Of a stretch of DNA of 64,000 nt, positions 40,922 through 49,716 are shown piece after piece. The first letter of the stretch is position 1; every line of letters begins with the position of its first letter. Location: assembly GCA_963781785.1 (NCBI GenBank), contig CAWAHD010000005.1, forward strand, positions 496,001-560,000, in the 5' to 3' direction. Source of the stretch: CAWAHD01 sp963781785. GTDB lineage: Bacteria; Planctomycetota; Planctomycetia; Isosphaerales; Isosphaeraceae. A model generated the notes under the pieces. It was given only the letters and a program-made list of their open reading frames with translations, did not search any database and was not told where the DNA came from. Position numbers and translations under genes: made by a program.

Positions 40922-41288
40922 CCAAGTCGACCGTCTGGCAGGATCACCCGTAGCCAAGGCCCGGCTGCGGGTGATCCTGGCCAATCTCGCGGGGGAGATC
41001 AACATCGCCGACGCGTGCGCCGATCTGGGAATCGAGGAGTCTTGGTTCTTCGATCTCAAGCACGAGAGCCTGGAGCGCTGGGTGAAAACCCTGGAACCGG
41101 GATCACCTGGCCGGCGTCCCTCGGCGGAGAAAACGCCCGAGCAACAGCAGATCGCGAATCTGGAACAAAAAGTTGAGCGGTTGGAGCTGGAGCTGAAAGG
41201 GGCCCAGTTACGGGCGGAGCTGGCGCGCCAAGGTCTGTCTCGGCCCAAGCCGCAGCTCAAGCAAGCCGCAAAAAAAGCGAGTCGGTGA
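40887..41288 (+). CDS. Small HTH-like/coiled-coil helper protein of the transposon
   Basis: The start at ATG 40887 (MPAGRKPLSIADQVDRLAGS) has GGAGGG upstream; the frame is open earlier but overlaps the previous gene. Residues about 20-60 (ILANLAGEINIADACADLGI, EESWFFDLKHES) look like a DNA-binding helix-turn-helix. The second half is a coiled coil (QQIANLEQKVERLELELKGA) with a Lys-rich end. It could be the DNA-recognition partner of transposase B, whose GTG start overlaps its stop (GTGA). Confidence 0.65.
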   Translation: MPAGRKPLSIADQVDRLAGSPVAKARLRVILANLAGEINIADACADLGIEESWFFDLKHESLERWVKTLEPGSPGRRPSAEKTPEQQQIANLEQKVERLELELKGAQLRAELARQGLSRPKPQLKQAAKKASR

Positions 41289-42826
41289 GGGATCAAGTTG
41301 AAGATGCAGGCAGCGTCCCTCACCGAGACCATGAGGCCAGGAAAGCCTCCACGAATTCCGATCTGTTCCGGGACGCCGTAGCCGGAGACGCTCGGGACGA
41401 CACCGACTTCGAGTTCGAACTTGAGAGCCAAACTGCGGCGGTCGTGGTCGACGAGACCAGCGATCCGGCACGTCGTCACGACCGCAGCATCGCGAGCGCG
41501 TGGGTCGGCAACGATGGTGCCGCGCTCTTGTCGATCGCGACCGCCATGCCGGGCTGGACGATGACCACCGCGGGAGACCCCCTTGGCCATTCAGCCGGCA
41601 CGCCGCCGTGTGCGAGTGGTGAGGCGCGGGCCGGTCAGGCGGCGGTCGAGGGATGTCGCCGAGACTCGCTGCCACTGGACGATCGCGCCGGTCAGGCCGA
41701 ACGTGTGCCAACGCCCGACAACCGTGAGGTACCGCGCCGCGGTTGGGATCGCCAATCCAAGCGCCGATGGAGCGAGCGCGATCTGCGAAAACGGTCGGTT
41801 GCGTTTCGCCGTTACGCGCGTGGCCACGGCTGGTCGACGGAGGAGACGGCCGGTGCTCTTGGTCTCTCACCGCGCACCATGTGGAATTGGGATCGAGGTT
41901 GGGGCGCAGATCGGCTGGCGCCGCGCCCACGGGGGCGGCCGCCGCAAATTGCCCCGGTCGAGCGCCAAGCCGAGGTCACCGGCTTTCTGGAACTGCACGG
42001 CCCGAGCATCAGCCTATCGAGTCTCCAGGCCGAGTATCCCGATGTCGCGTGCGCCGAACTGGCTGAGCTCAAAGCGGGATATCGTGCCGAGTGGCTTCAA
42101 GAGCATGTCGAGGAACGGTGTCGGCTGGAGTGGCTCTGTGGAGGCAGCGTGTGGGCGATGGATTTCACTCATCCCCCCTACCTGATCGACGGCGTCTTGC
42201 CTGCGATCCTGAACGTGCGCGACCTGGCGAGTCGACAGCAGTTGCTCTGGCTGGCGGTGGCGCGCGAGGACGCGGCGACCGTGGTGGAAGCGCTGGCCGA
42301 TTTGTTTGAGGAGCACGGTGCGCCGCTGGTCATGAAATGTGACAACGGTCCGGCGTTCCGCGCCCACCTGACGAAGCGCTTCTTGCTCGGCCGGGAGGTT
42401 TTCACTTTGTACTCGCCGCCGTACTGTGCCCAGTACAATGGCGGCTGTGAGCGTGCCAACCGCACGCTCAAGGAGTTGACCGCGCACGTTGCCGATCAAG
42501 CGGATCGCCGCGACTTCTGGACGAGCGACGATCTCCTGACCGCGCGTCTTCGCGCCAACCGACTGAGTCGGCCATGGGGACCGACGGGACTGACTCCGGA
42601 AGAAACCTGGGCGGTGCGCGCCGTTTTGTCACTGGACAGACGCAAAAACATGTGGCAACATTTAAGGAGCGAGATCGCGACTGTCCTGGAACAGCGCATG
42701 ATCGACCCAGCAGCCGCGCTCTCGCATTACCCCCAAGCCGAGATCGAGCGGATCGCGGCGCAACCCGTCCTCGAGCAGCTCGGTCTCCTTCATGTCACGA
42801 GGAGACGAATTACTCCGGCATTTTGA
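41285..42826 (+). CDS. DDE (rve) transposase B of the four-gene transposon
   Basis: 513 aa from a GTG that overlaps the previous stop. The first 150 residues are low in recognisable structure. A helix-turn-helix (GWSTEETAGALGLSPRTMWN) precedes the integrase core: VWAMDFTHPP (D293), VMKCDNGPAF (D353) and GGCERANRTLKEL (E389), giving DD35E. It is clearly different from transposase A in sequence. The gene ends inside the right terminal repeat, a common compact arrangement. All catalytic residues are present and the frame is intact, so the enzyme may be active. Confidence 0.85.
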   Translation: MRDQVEDAGSVPHRDHEARKASTNSDLFRDAVAGDARDDTDFEFELESQTAAVVVDETSDPARRHDRSIASAWVGNDGAALLSIATAMPGWTMTTAGDPLGHSAGTPPCASGEARAGQAAVEGCRRDSLPLDDRAGQAERVPTPDNREVPRRGWDRQSKRRWSERDLRKRSVAFRRYARGHGWSTEETAGALGLSPRTMWNWDRGWGADRLAPRPRGRPPQIAPVERQAEVTGFLELHGPSISLSSLQAEYPDVACAELAELKAGYRAEWLQEHVEERCRLEWLCGGSVWAMDFTHPPYLIDGVLPAILNVRDLASRQQLLWLAVAREDAATVVEALADLFEEHGAPLVMKCDNGPAFRAHLTKRFLLGREVFTLYSPPYCAQYNGGCERANRTLKELTAHVADQADRRDFWTSDDLLTARLRANRLSRPWGPTGLTPEETWAVRAVLSLDRRKNMWQHLRSEIATVLEQRMIDPAAALSHYPQAEIERIAAQPVLEQLGLLHVTRRRITPAF

Positions 42827-42861
42827 CGCCCAATCGCTGCACGATTAATGGTGGGGGCACA
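42799..42861. repeat. Transposon right end, imperfect inverted repeat
   Basis: GAGGAGACG, CTCCGG, CCCAAT, CGCTGCA, then TGGTGGGGGCACA at the outside. It mirrors the left end. It overlaps the last codons of transposase B. Confidence 0.65.
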
Positions 42862-45800
42862 GTTGCAACGGGGCGGCCGCCGTTGTGCTTGTCACTGACA
42901 AGTCCGCCAGCGTGGCGGTGAGATTCGTGACGGTTTGGTTGTTGTTGCCAAGGTCAGGGTCGGTGGTCACCGTGGTCACATTCGCGGTGTTCGCGATCGT
43001 CACGCCGCTCGGCGTGGCGGGCGAGACCATGACCACCACCGTGAAAGTCGCCGAGGCTCCGGAGGCCAGCGTTGCGATCGTCCCGTTGATCGTGCCGGTG
43101 CCGCCTGCCGCGGGGCTGGTCAGACTGAACGCCGGTCCGAAGGTCTGGGTGTCCGAGATGAATGTCGAATTGGCCGGCACGATATCGGAGAGCGCGACTG
43201 TCTGGCCATCGCTGGGGCCGGCGTTTGCGACCGTGATCGTGTACGCGACGGTGCGGCCCGCGACGACCGCGCCGGGCGCAATCGTCTGGTGCACCGACAC
43301 GTCTGCCTGCGTTGCGGTGAGATACGTGTTGGTGTGGCTGTTGTTGCCGAGGTTCGGATCGGTGGTGGCTGAGCTCACGACACCCGTGCTGGTAAACATC
43401 GTTCCCGCCGGCGTGCTCGGCGATAACAGAAGCACAAGGTTGAAGTTTGCCGAGGCGCCTGAGGCGAGCGTTGCGATCGTGGCAGTGATCGTCGAGGTGC
43501 CACCCACGATGGGATTGGCGATCGTGAACGCGGGTCCCGAGGTCTGGGCGCCGGAGACGAAGGTCGTGTTGGGCGGCAGGGCGACCGAACCCACGACGTT
43601 CTGCGCGTCGCTAGGGCCGGAATTCGCGAGCGTGATTGTGTAGGTGATCGTGTTGCCCGCGATGAACGGGCCTGCCGCGGTTGACGCACTCGCCGATAGG
43701 TCCGCCTGCGTCGCCGTGAGACTCGTGGCGCTCGCCGTGTTGTTGACAAGGTTGGGGTCGCTCGTCGATGTGCTGATGCTGACCGTGTTGGTGATCGGCG
43801 TACCGGCCGGAGCGCTCGGCGATACGAGGACCACCAAGCTGAAGGTCGCCGAGGCACCTGAGGCCAGCGTGGCGATCATCTCGGTTATCGTGCCGGTGCC
43901 GCCCTGGGAGGGATTGGTGGGAGTGAACGCGGGCCCCGACGTCTGGGTCACTGAGACGAAGGTGGTGTTAGCTGGCACGAGACCCGAGGCGATCGCGTTC
44001 TGGGCGTCGTCAGGTCCGGCATTCGCGATCGTGATCGTGTAGGACAAGGCGGACCCCGCGATTACGGTTTCGGCCGACGTGGTGTTCGTCACCGACAGGT
44101 CCGCACCCGTCGGGGCGAGGGAGCCAGTCGTGGCGGTCGCGGTATCGTTGGCGGAGTTGAGATCGACGGTGGCAGAGGTCACGTTCGCCGTATCGCTGAT
44201 CGGCGTTCCGGCCAAAGTGCCCGGCGACACCATCACCACGATGGTAAAGCTCGTCGCGCCGCCTGAGGCCAGCGTTGCGATCGTCCCGTTGATCGTGCCG
44301 GTGCCGCCCTGCGCGGGACTGGTAAGATTGAACGCCGGTCCCGAGGCCTGGGCGTCGGAGACAAATGTGGTATGGGCTGGTACGATGTCCGAGAGCGCCA
44401 CCGTCTGTGCGTCGCTGGGGCCGGCGTTCGCGACCGTGATCGTGAAAGTGACCGAGTCGCCCGCGTTTGAGGGGCCGGCTGCGACCGTGTTCGTCACCGA
44501 CAAATCCGCCTCCGTGGCCGTCAAAGTGTTGGCGGTCGAGCTGTTGTTGGCGAGATTGGGATCGGTGGTGTCGGAGGTGATGCTCACCGTGCTGGCGATG
44601 TTCGTTCCGGCCGGCGTGCTGGGTGTCACCTCGACCACGAAGGTAAAGCTCGCCGACACGCCCGCGGGCAGCGTGGCGATAAACGCGATGCTCGTACTGC
44701 CCGGCAATGCGGCGCCGAACGGGGGTCCCGATGTCTGGGCTTCGGAGACGAAGGTCGTATTGGCGGGCGGGAAATCCGTCGCCGACACGTTCTGCGCGTC
44801 GCTGGGACCGGCGTTCGCGAGCGTGATTGTGTAGGCGAGGGTATCGCCGGCGATCACGAGCCCGGAAGCGGCCGTATTCGTCGCCGATAGGTCCGCTTGC
44901 GTGCCCGTGAGATTCGCGACGGTGGCGCTATCGTTGGCAATTTTGGGATCGCTGGTCGCGGCGGTGGCACTCGCCGTATTGCTGATCGTTGTTCCGGCCG
45001 GTGTGCTGGCCGACACCTGGACCACGACAGAAAAACTCGCCGAAGCCCCCGAGGCCAGTGATGCGATCGTCCCGGTGATCGTGCCGGAACCGCCCTGAGC
45101 CGGACTGGTGAGAGTGAACGAGGGTCCCGAGGTCTGAGTGTCGGAAACGAAGTTGGTGTTGGCCGGCACGAGGTCCGAGAGCGCAACCGACTGGGCGGCA
45201 TCGGGGCCGGTGTTTGCCAGTGTGATCGTGTAGCCGACGTTTGTGCCCGCGAGAACGGTGCCGGCCGGGGCTCTCGCCGTCACCGACACGTCCGCCTCCG
45301 CCGCGGACATCTGGTTCGCATCCATCGTTACAGCACCAGCGAGCGATAAGGCCCTGCCTTCCAGTACGCTCGCGCCGCTGGTCAGTGTCACGTTTTGATC
45401 CGCAAGGACATTTCCCTCAAACGCCGTATCCGTGCCCAAGGTCGCCGAACCGCCGACCTGGAAATACACGTTGTCGGATTCACCGCCGTTGATGATCCGA
45501 ATGGCCGAATTGCTCGCCGTTGTGAGCGTCGTGCCGATCTGCAAATCGAAGCGTGCGCTATCGTTTCCTCCGGCGTCGAGTGTGAGTGTCCCTGTCAAGG
45601 ACGCGGACGTATCAAAATGATAGACGCCCGGCGTGAGCACGAGCCCGCCCAGATCCTGACCGCTCAAGTTGTTGCCGGCCGGGGACGCCTCGTCTGCGAT
45701 AACGCCGTAGGCTGTGACAAGATCCGAGTGAGCCTGTGTTGCCAACGAATCCTTGACGTGGAGCGTGCCGCCGGAGATCGCCCCCGGCGGGAAGCCGGTG

Positions 45801-46045
45801 ATCGTGGATCCCGGACTCACACCCACATCTCCGACGATCGCGGTCGCGCCGGTATTGACGACCGCCGAACCGCCAAGCACCGCAAAACTCTGTGCTGCGC
45901 CCAGGATGGTGGCCAGGAGGACGCGGTTTTCACATTGCTCGATCACTTGCGCAGACAACGGATACCGGGCCCGGCTTCGTCGCGACGCAATCCGTGACAA
46001 CGCGTATCTGGTATTCCGCCAGGTTCGCCAGCCGAGGAAAGTCAT
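42862..46045 (-). CDS. Surface protein: LE.R.LLA-like motif, DUF3494 domain and DUF11 repeats, 3' end cut by transposon
   Basis: Start at ATG 46045 (MTFLGWRTWRNTRYALS), with GGAG upstream. The N-terminus has IEQCENRVLLATI, matching the planctomycete LEPR-xLL export motif. A DUF3494 (ice-binding-like) domain follows (QSFAVLGGSAVVNTGATAIV, GVYHFDTSASLTGTLTLDAG). Then come six full DUF11 repeats of about 120 residues, each starting AD(L/V)S and containing YTITLANAGPSDAQ-like text. A seventh repeat begins (ADLSVTSTTAAAP) and is lost at the transposon boundary. Original length unknown. It is probably a cell-surface adhesin or scaffold. Confidence 0.85.
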
Positions 46046-46698
46046 TGAGGTCTCCGAAATCGAGAAGCGGAGCGCCGCGTTGTCGGTAACCGATCCGACC
46101 CCTGGGACTAGCAATCCGAATCCCGGGCGAGCCGCCGCTATGAAACGTGTCGCACGACCGGACTCAAGGCGGTCGAAGATTCAGGCCGCGGCGTGCGCTG
46201 CGAAACCCAACAACGGATTTCCCACGCCCCAGTCGAATGCTCTGAGATATGACCTAGACCGCGGCGATCGCACTGCCAACAATTCTGTCCCATCTCGACC
46301 GCTGAATGCGGTTTTCATCCAAGCCGTCACGGTCCACAACACCTTTTCAGAAATTGACTTGCGCGTTCTATCAACGATCACCGAAAGTCGCATGAATGGT
46401 TCCGGAAAACCAAAGATCATCGAGCTCGTTCCCAAGATGAGGGCCAGCGGCAATGCCTCTTTCTTCATGCGAAATGACCCGCGAATCCGATTCTTTGACC
46501 GTCGTGGCGCGACACGAAAACCGTCTCTGGCCGGCAAATCGTCTCGGAATTCCCTTGCAATTCAGTGCCGCCTTCGACGAAAGTAAGAGGAGTTTCCGCA
46601 ATCGCCGGCAATCCAATTGCCGGATTGATCAGAATCGAGCAGAATGTTTCCAAAGCGACCGAGACGCCACGGGAGCCGCGTACGCGGGAGGTATTCCA
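46046..46698. other. Divergent intergenic region, no supported gene
   Basis: About 650 bases between two divergent genes. A minus-strand frame at about 46181-46468 has a signal-peptide-like start (MKKEALPLALILGTSSM) but no ribosome-binding site and a poor continuation, so I do not call it. The region probably holds both promoters. Confidence 0.5.
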
Positions 46699-48630
46699 GT
46701 GACATCCCTTGACCGACCAACTTCAAACGCACCCGGTCCTGGACTTGGCACCTTCCTGAAGCGGGCTCTTCTGGTGTCGATTGGCTTGTCGACCGTGTCG
46801 GCGGCAACCATGCCTGTCACTGCGTTTGCACAGAGACGGATTGCCCGGCGAAGGGCGCCGCAGGCCATGCAGGAGAAGAAGGCCGACGACACGAAGACAG
46901 AGGTCAGTGATAAGGCTGCGCCGGTCATCGACCGCGATACGATCCGATTCGGCCAGGAGAAGGCCGCGGCCCAGATGGACGAGCTCGAGGACCGGATGTT
47001 CCGGCTTTCTGAGGCGCTACGAGGGCTCGAGCCGGAGAATGCTTCGCGGCTGCGGCTGGCGCTGAAGTTCTCCCGCGAAGAGCAGATTCTCGAGGAGATG
47101 CGGGAAACGCATAAGTTGCTGAAGGACGCACAGCTCAGCAAGGCGGAGACCGAGACGAAAGAGCTGATCGCCAAGCTCGAGCACCTGCGCGACCTGCTCC
47201 TGGCCGAGGACCTTGATTTCCAGCTCAAACTGGCGCGGCTGCGCCAGATGCGGGAAACACTTGTTCAGATTGATCGGATTGTCAAGGAACAGCGGCGCGA
47301 GCTGGGCTGGTCTCGCTTCGCCATGGACGAGCGTAAGCGCATGGCGCGGTTGACGGCCCGCCGGCCCGACCTGGAGGCGCTCGTCCGCGACCAGCAGGCC
47401 GTGATCGCCGACACGAAAGACGCTTCCAAGCGCGAAAGCGCCAAGGCAAAGGAAGCAGGTTCGGCGATCGGGGAGCGCGAGGCGAAGCTCCGTAACGCGG
47501 CGACCGGCCTGGCGACCGACCCGCTGTTCGCGGATCTTCAGCCACCTCACCTGCGGCGCACCGAATCTCATCTGGCCGAGGCGGTCGGTTCGCTCGAAAA
47601 GGCCGACCTGGGCGCGGCACAAGCCGCCGAGGAGACGGCACTCGGGCTGCTGCGCGACGAGCTGACTCGGCTGGACGACCAGGTGGGTCGGACGGAGCGA
47701 ACGATCGCTGCGGCCGAATTCCAGCGCCGCGCTGGGGACCAAGGCAAAAACCGCGGCGCGACCGACACTCTCGAGGCGACCTCGGCCCGGTTGGGAGACG
47801 TCGGCGTTGCCCTGCGAAAAGACCTGATCCGTGCCAGCGCATCGATGCGGACGGCCGAGCAAAGCCTGGGCAAGACGGCGGCGGGGACGGCGGCCGACGA
47901 CCAGTCGGCCGCACTCGACGTGCTGGCGAAGTCGCGCGACGATTTCATGGGGTCGATCGAACGCCTGCTCGTGGAGCTCCGCACTGAACTCCGGTCCCGG
48001 CTGATCGCCGACCTGATCGAGATGCACGACCTGCAGATGTCGATCCGCGAGACGACCCAGTCCCAGGCCCCACGGGTCGAGAAGAAATCCCGGACGGCGC
48101 TGATCATCGTTGCCGGCCTCTCCAAGAACGAAGTCGAGCTTGGCGAGCAGATGGAGCACTTGCTGGCTCTGGTCGAGGAAACCGAGTACGGCATTGCCCT
48201 GCCGACGACGCTTCGTATTCTTGCACGGGAGATGCGGAGCATTGGGGCGTGGCTTGAGGGGAGTGACGCTGGCCCTCGCACGATCGCCATGGAGACTCGT
48301 ATCGAGGAAGACCTGCTCGGGCTGACTCAGGCAGTCCGCCGGCTCCCGCCCCACACGCCGCCGTTGCCGGGGACTCCCCTGTCGTCGGATTTGCGGGAGC
48401 GGGAGCGCGAGCTCAACCGCCTGATTGCCGAGCTGACGATGGTCCGGATGCTCCAGGCGCGGCTCAACGACGACACGGTTGGGGTCGACAAGAACCGCCC
48501 GGCCCAACCGACCTTGCCACCTGCTGTCGCGCGTGCAGTCGAGACTCTCGAGACGACCCAGGACGAGATTCGCGACTCCCTGGCGAAGATCAGCGAGCGG
48601 TTGGATATTCCCAATGACAACCCCCAGTGA
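46699..48630 (+). CDS. Exported coiled-coil protein, 643 aa
   Basis: I chose the GTG at 46699 because GGGAGGT ends 6-7 bases upstream; the frame is open from 46453. The N-terminus has a hydrophobic segment (ALLVSIGLSTVSAATMPVTA) consistent with a signal peptide. The rest is almost entirely helical, rich in Glu, Lys, Arg, Leu and Ala, with long coiled-coil stretches (LALKFSREEQILEEMRETHK, ELIAKLEHLRDLLLAEDLDF). No catalytic motif seen. It resembles long exported coiled-coil proteins common in planctomycete operons; it may act as a structural or tethering protein. A small exported protein follows. Confidence 0.75.
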   Translation: MTSLDRPTSNAPGPGLGTFLKRALLVSIGLSTVSAATMPVTAFAQRRIARRRAPQAMQEKKADDTKTEVSDKAAPVIDRDTIRFGQEKAAAQMDELEDRMFRLSEALRGLEPENASRLRLALKFSREEQILEEMRETHKLLKDAQLSKAETETKELIAKLEHLRDLLLAEDLDFQLKLARLRQMRETLVQIDRIVKEQRRELGWSRFAMDERKRMARLTARRPDLEALVRDQQAVIADTKDASKRESAKAKEAGSAIGEREAKLRNAATGLATDPLFADLQPPHLRRTESHLAEAVGSLEKADLGAAQAAEETALGLLRDELTRLDDQVGRTERTIAAAEFQRRAGDQGKNRGATDTLEATSARLGDVGVALRKDLIRASASMRTAEQSLGKTAAGTAADDQSAALDVLAKSRDDFMGSIERLLVELRTELRSRLIADLIEMHDLQMSIRETTQSQAPRVEKKSRTALIIVAGLSKNEVELGEQMEHLLALVEETEYGIALPTTLRILAREMRSIGAWLEGSDAGPRTIAMETRIEEDLLGLTQAVRRLPPHTPPLPGTPLSSDLRERERELNRLIAELTMVRMLQARLNDDTVGVDKNRPAQPTLPPAVARAVETLETTQDEIRDSLAKISERLDIPNDNPQ

Positions 48631-48748
48631 CCCGAAGATTTTGTTGACCAACCACCCGTGCCGTGGCAATCATGGTATCGACGTGGGATGGAGTGTACGA
48701 GCGATTCCGACGACCCGTTTTCTCTTACTCACGATGACGAGGTAATTG

Positions 48749-49279
48749 ATGAGACGCGAACTTACCATGCTACTGGGCGCCGCTTTGATGCCGCTCTTGC
48801 TCCAGCCTGCCTTCGGAGACGAGCCGCCGGCCGTGGCGATTACCGGCAAGATGGCTGGCGTCACCGACGAGCTGAACCGGAAACACACGGGCACGCCCGT
48901 GCAGTCGGAACAGAAGGCGATCGTCAGCGAGCTTGACAAACTGATCGCGTCGCTGGAAAAGCAGTGTGAGGCATGCAAAAACGGAATGAAGAAGCAAAAC
49001 AACCCCAAGGTTGGCATGCGTGACTCGCTGATCCGCTATGGCACGGGTGGAATCGGCGACCTGGTTGACCCCAAAGAGTCAGGCAAGGACTGGGCTAAGC
49101 TCTCCACCCGCGAGCGCGACCGGATTCTGCAATCGATGTCCGAGGGCTTCCCTCCCGAGTACCGCATGGTTCTCGAACGCTACTATCGCCGCCTGGCTGA
49201 AGAGAAGGGCGGATCCGCCGCCGCGGCAGCGCCTCAGGCAAAAGAGGCCGACGCCCCGAAGGACGCTGCCAAGAAGTGA
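48749..49279 (+). CDS. Small exported helical protein
   Basis: Start ATG 48749 with GAGG upstream. Signal peptide MRRELTMLLGAALMPLLLQP. The mature part (about 155 aa) has a CEAC pair (KQCEACKNGMKKQ), a Gly-rich middle (RYGTGGIGDLVDPKESGKDW) and a C-terminal helix (GFPPEYRMVLERYYRRLAEE) of a kind often found at the end of exported planctomycete proteins encoded beside coiled-coil genes. The tail is Ala/Lys-rich. It probably works with the preceding protein. Function unknown. Confidence 0.75.
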   Translation: MRRELTMLLGAALMPLLLQPAFGDEPPAVAITGKMAGVTDELNRKHTGTPVQSEQKAIVSELDKLIASLEKQCEACKNGMKKQNNPKVGMRDSLIRYGTGGIGDLVDPKESGKDWAKLSTRERDRILQSMSEGFPPEYRMVLERYYRRLAEEKGGSAAAAAPQAKEADAPKDAAKK

Positions 49280-49458
49280 TGCGGAATGGGCCGGGAAAGC
49301 CGGCACCTCTCGTTGGACGGCGCGCCCCGTATCCGTTCACCCTGGCGTTTTTCGTGCCGGGGGAGACGACACTCGGCGGGCGCGATGCATGGTTTGGGCC
49401 GGCGGTCCGCTAGCCAGCGAGAACGACCGCCGGCCACAGCTCGCGCCGACTTTGCCGT

Positions 49459-49520
49459 AGGTCAGGCTTTCCAGCCTGACGTACAAAGGCCGCCGTCGTC
49501 TCACCGCCTCTCCGGCGGTG
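49459..49520. repeat. REP-like palindromic element 1
   Basis: GTCAGGCT-TTCC-AGCCTGAC (49461-49480) is a perfect eight-base-pair hairpin. It is followed by GCCGCCGTCGTCTC and a second hairpin ACCGCC-TCTCC-GGCGGT (49503-49519). The whole unit recurs about 100 bases downstream in the same orientation. Confidence 0.75.
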
Positions 49521-49563
49521 CTTTCTTTTCCCCGCGCCCGTCGACGGGATGGCGGTCCAAAGA

Positions 49564-49621
49564 GTCAGGCCGGATAGCCTGACCTACCAAAAGCCGCCGT
49601 CGTCTCGCCGCCTGTGCGGTG
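49564..49621. repeat. REP-like palindromic element 2
   Basis: GTCAGGC-CGGATA-GCCTGAC (49564-49583), then the same GCCGCCGTCGTCTC linker and a CCGC-CTGT-GCGG hairpin. Element 1 and element 2 share order and linker but differ in loop sequence, as expected for REP families. The 49280-49716 gap holds nothing else I can support. Confidence 0.7.
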
Positions 49622-49716
49622 GGAATTTACCCAAACAGGCGCACGATTGAGAGATCGAATCGCTCGGGGTGGCCGAGTTCGCGGTCGAGAACTGGCGGAA
49701 TTGCTGCCCCGGTCCA

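Larger units (their letters stand above)
38384..42861 (+). mobile_element. Four-gene transposon with two different DDE transposases
   Basis: About 4.48 kb. The inner terminal repeats are clear: left ATTGGG (38414), CCGGAG, CGTCTCCTC (to 38449); right, on the other strand, ATTGGG (42834), CCGGAG, CGTCTCCTC (to 42799). The outermost TGT (38384) and ACA (42861) with similar CCC.ACCA stretches are probable ends. It carries, all on plus, a DD39E transposase, a coiled-coil helper, a small helper and a DD35E transposase, coupled by overlaps. It sits between two truncated minus-strand surface-protein genes. No convincing target duplication is seen. Confidence 0.75.

Noticed and set aside
38365..42880. 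Target-site duplication of the four-gene transposon
   Set aside because: The flanks share a short similar stretch (TGCACCGG versus TGCAACGG) but with mismatches and at unequal distance from the ends.
47017..48669. Minus-strand open frame of 550 codons
   Set aside because: Antisense to the coiled-coil protein, which has a signal peptide, ribosome-binding site and consistent heptads.
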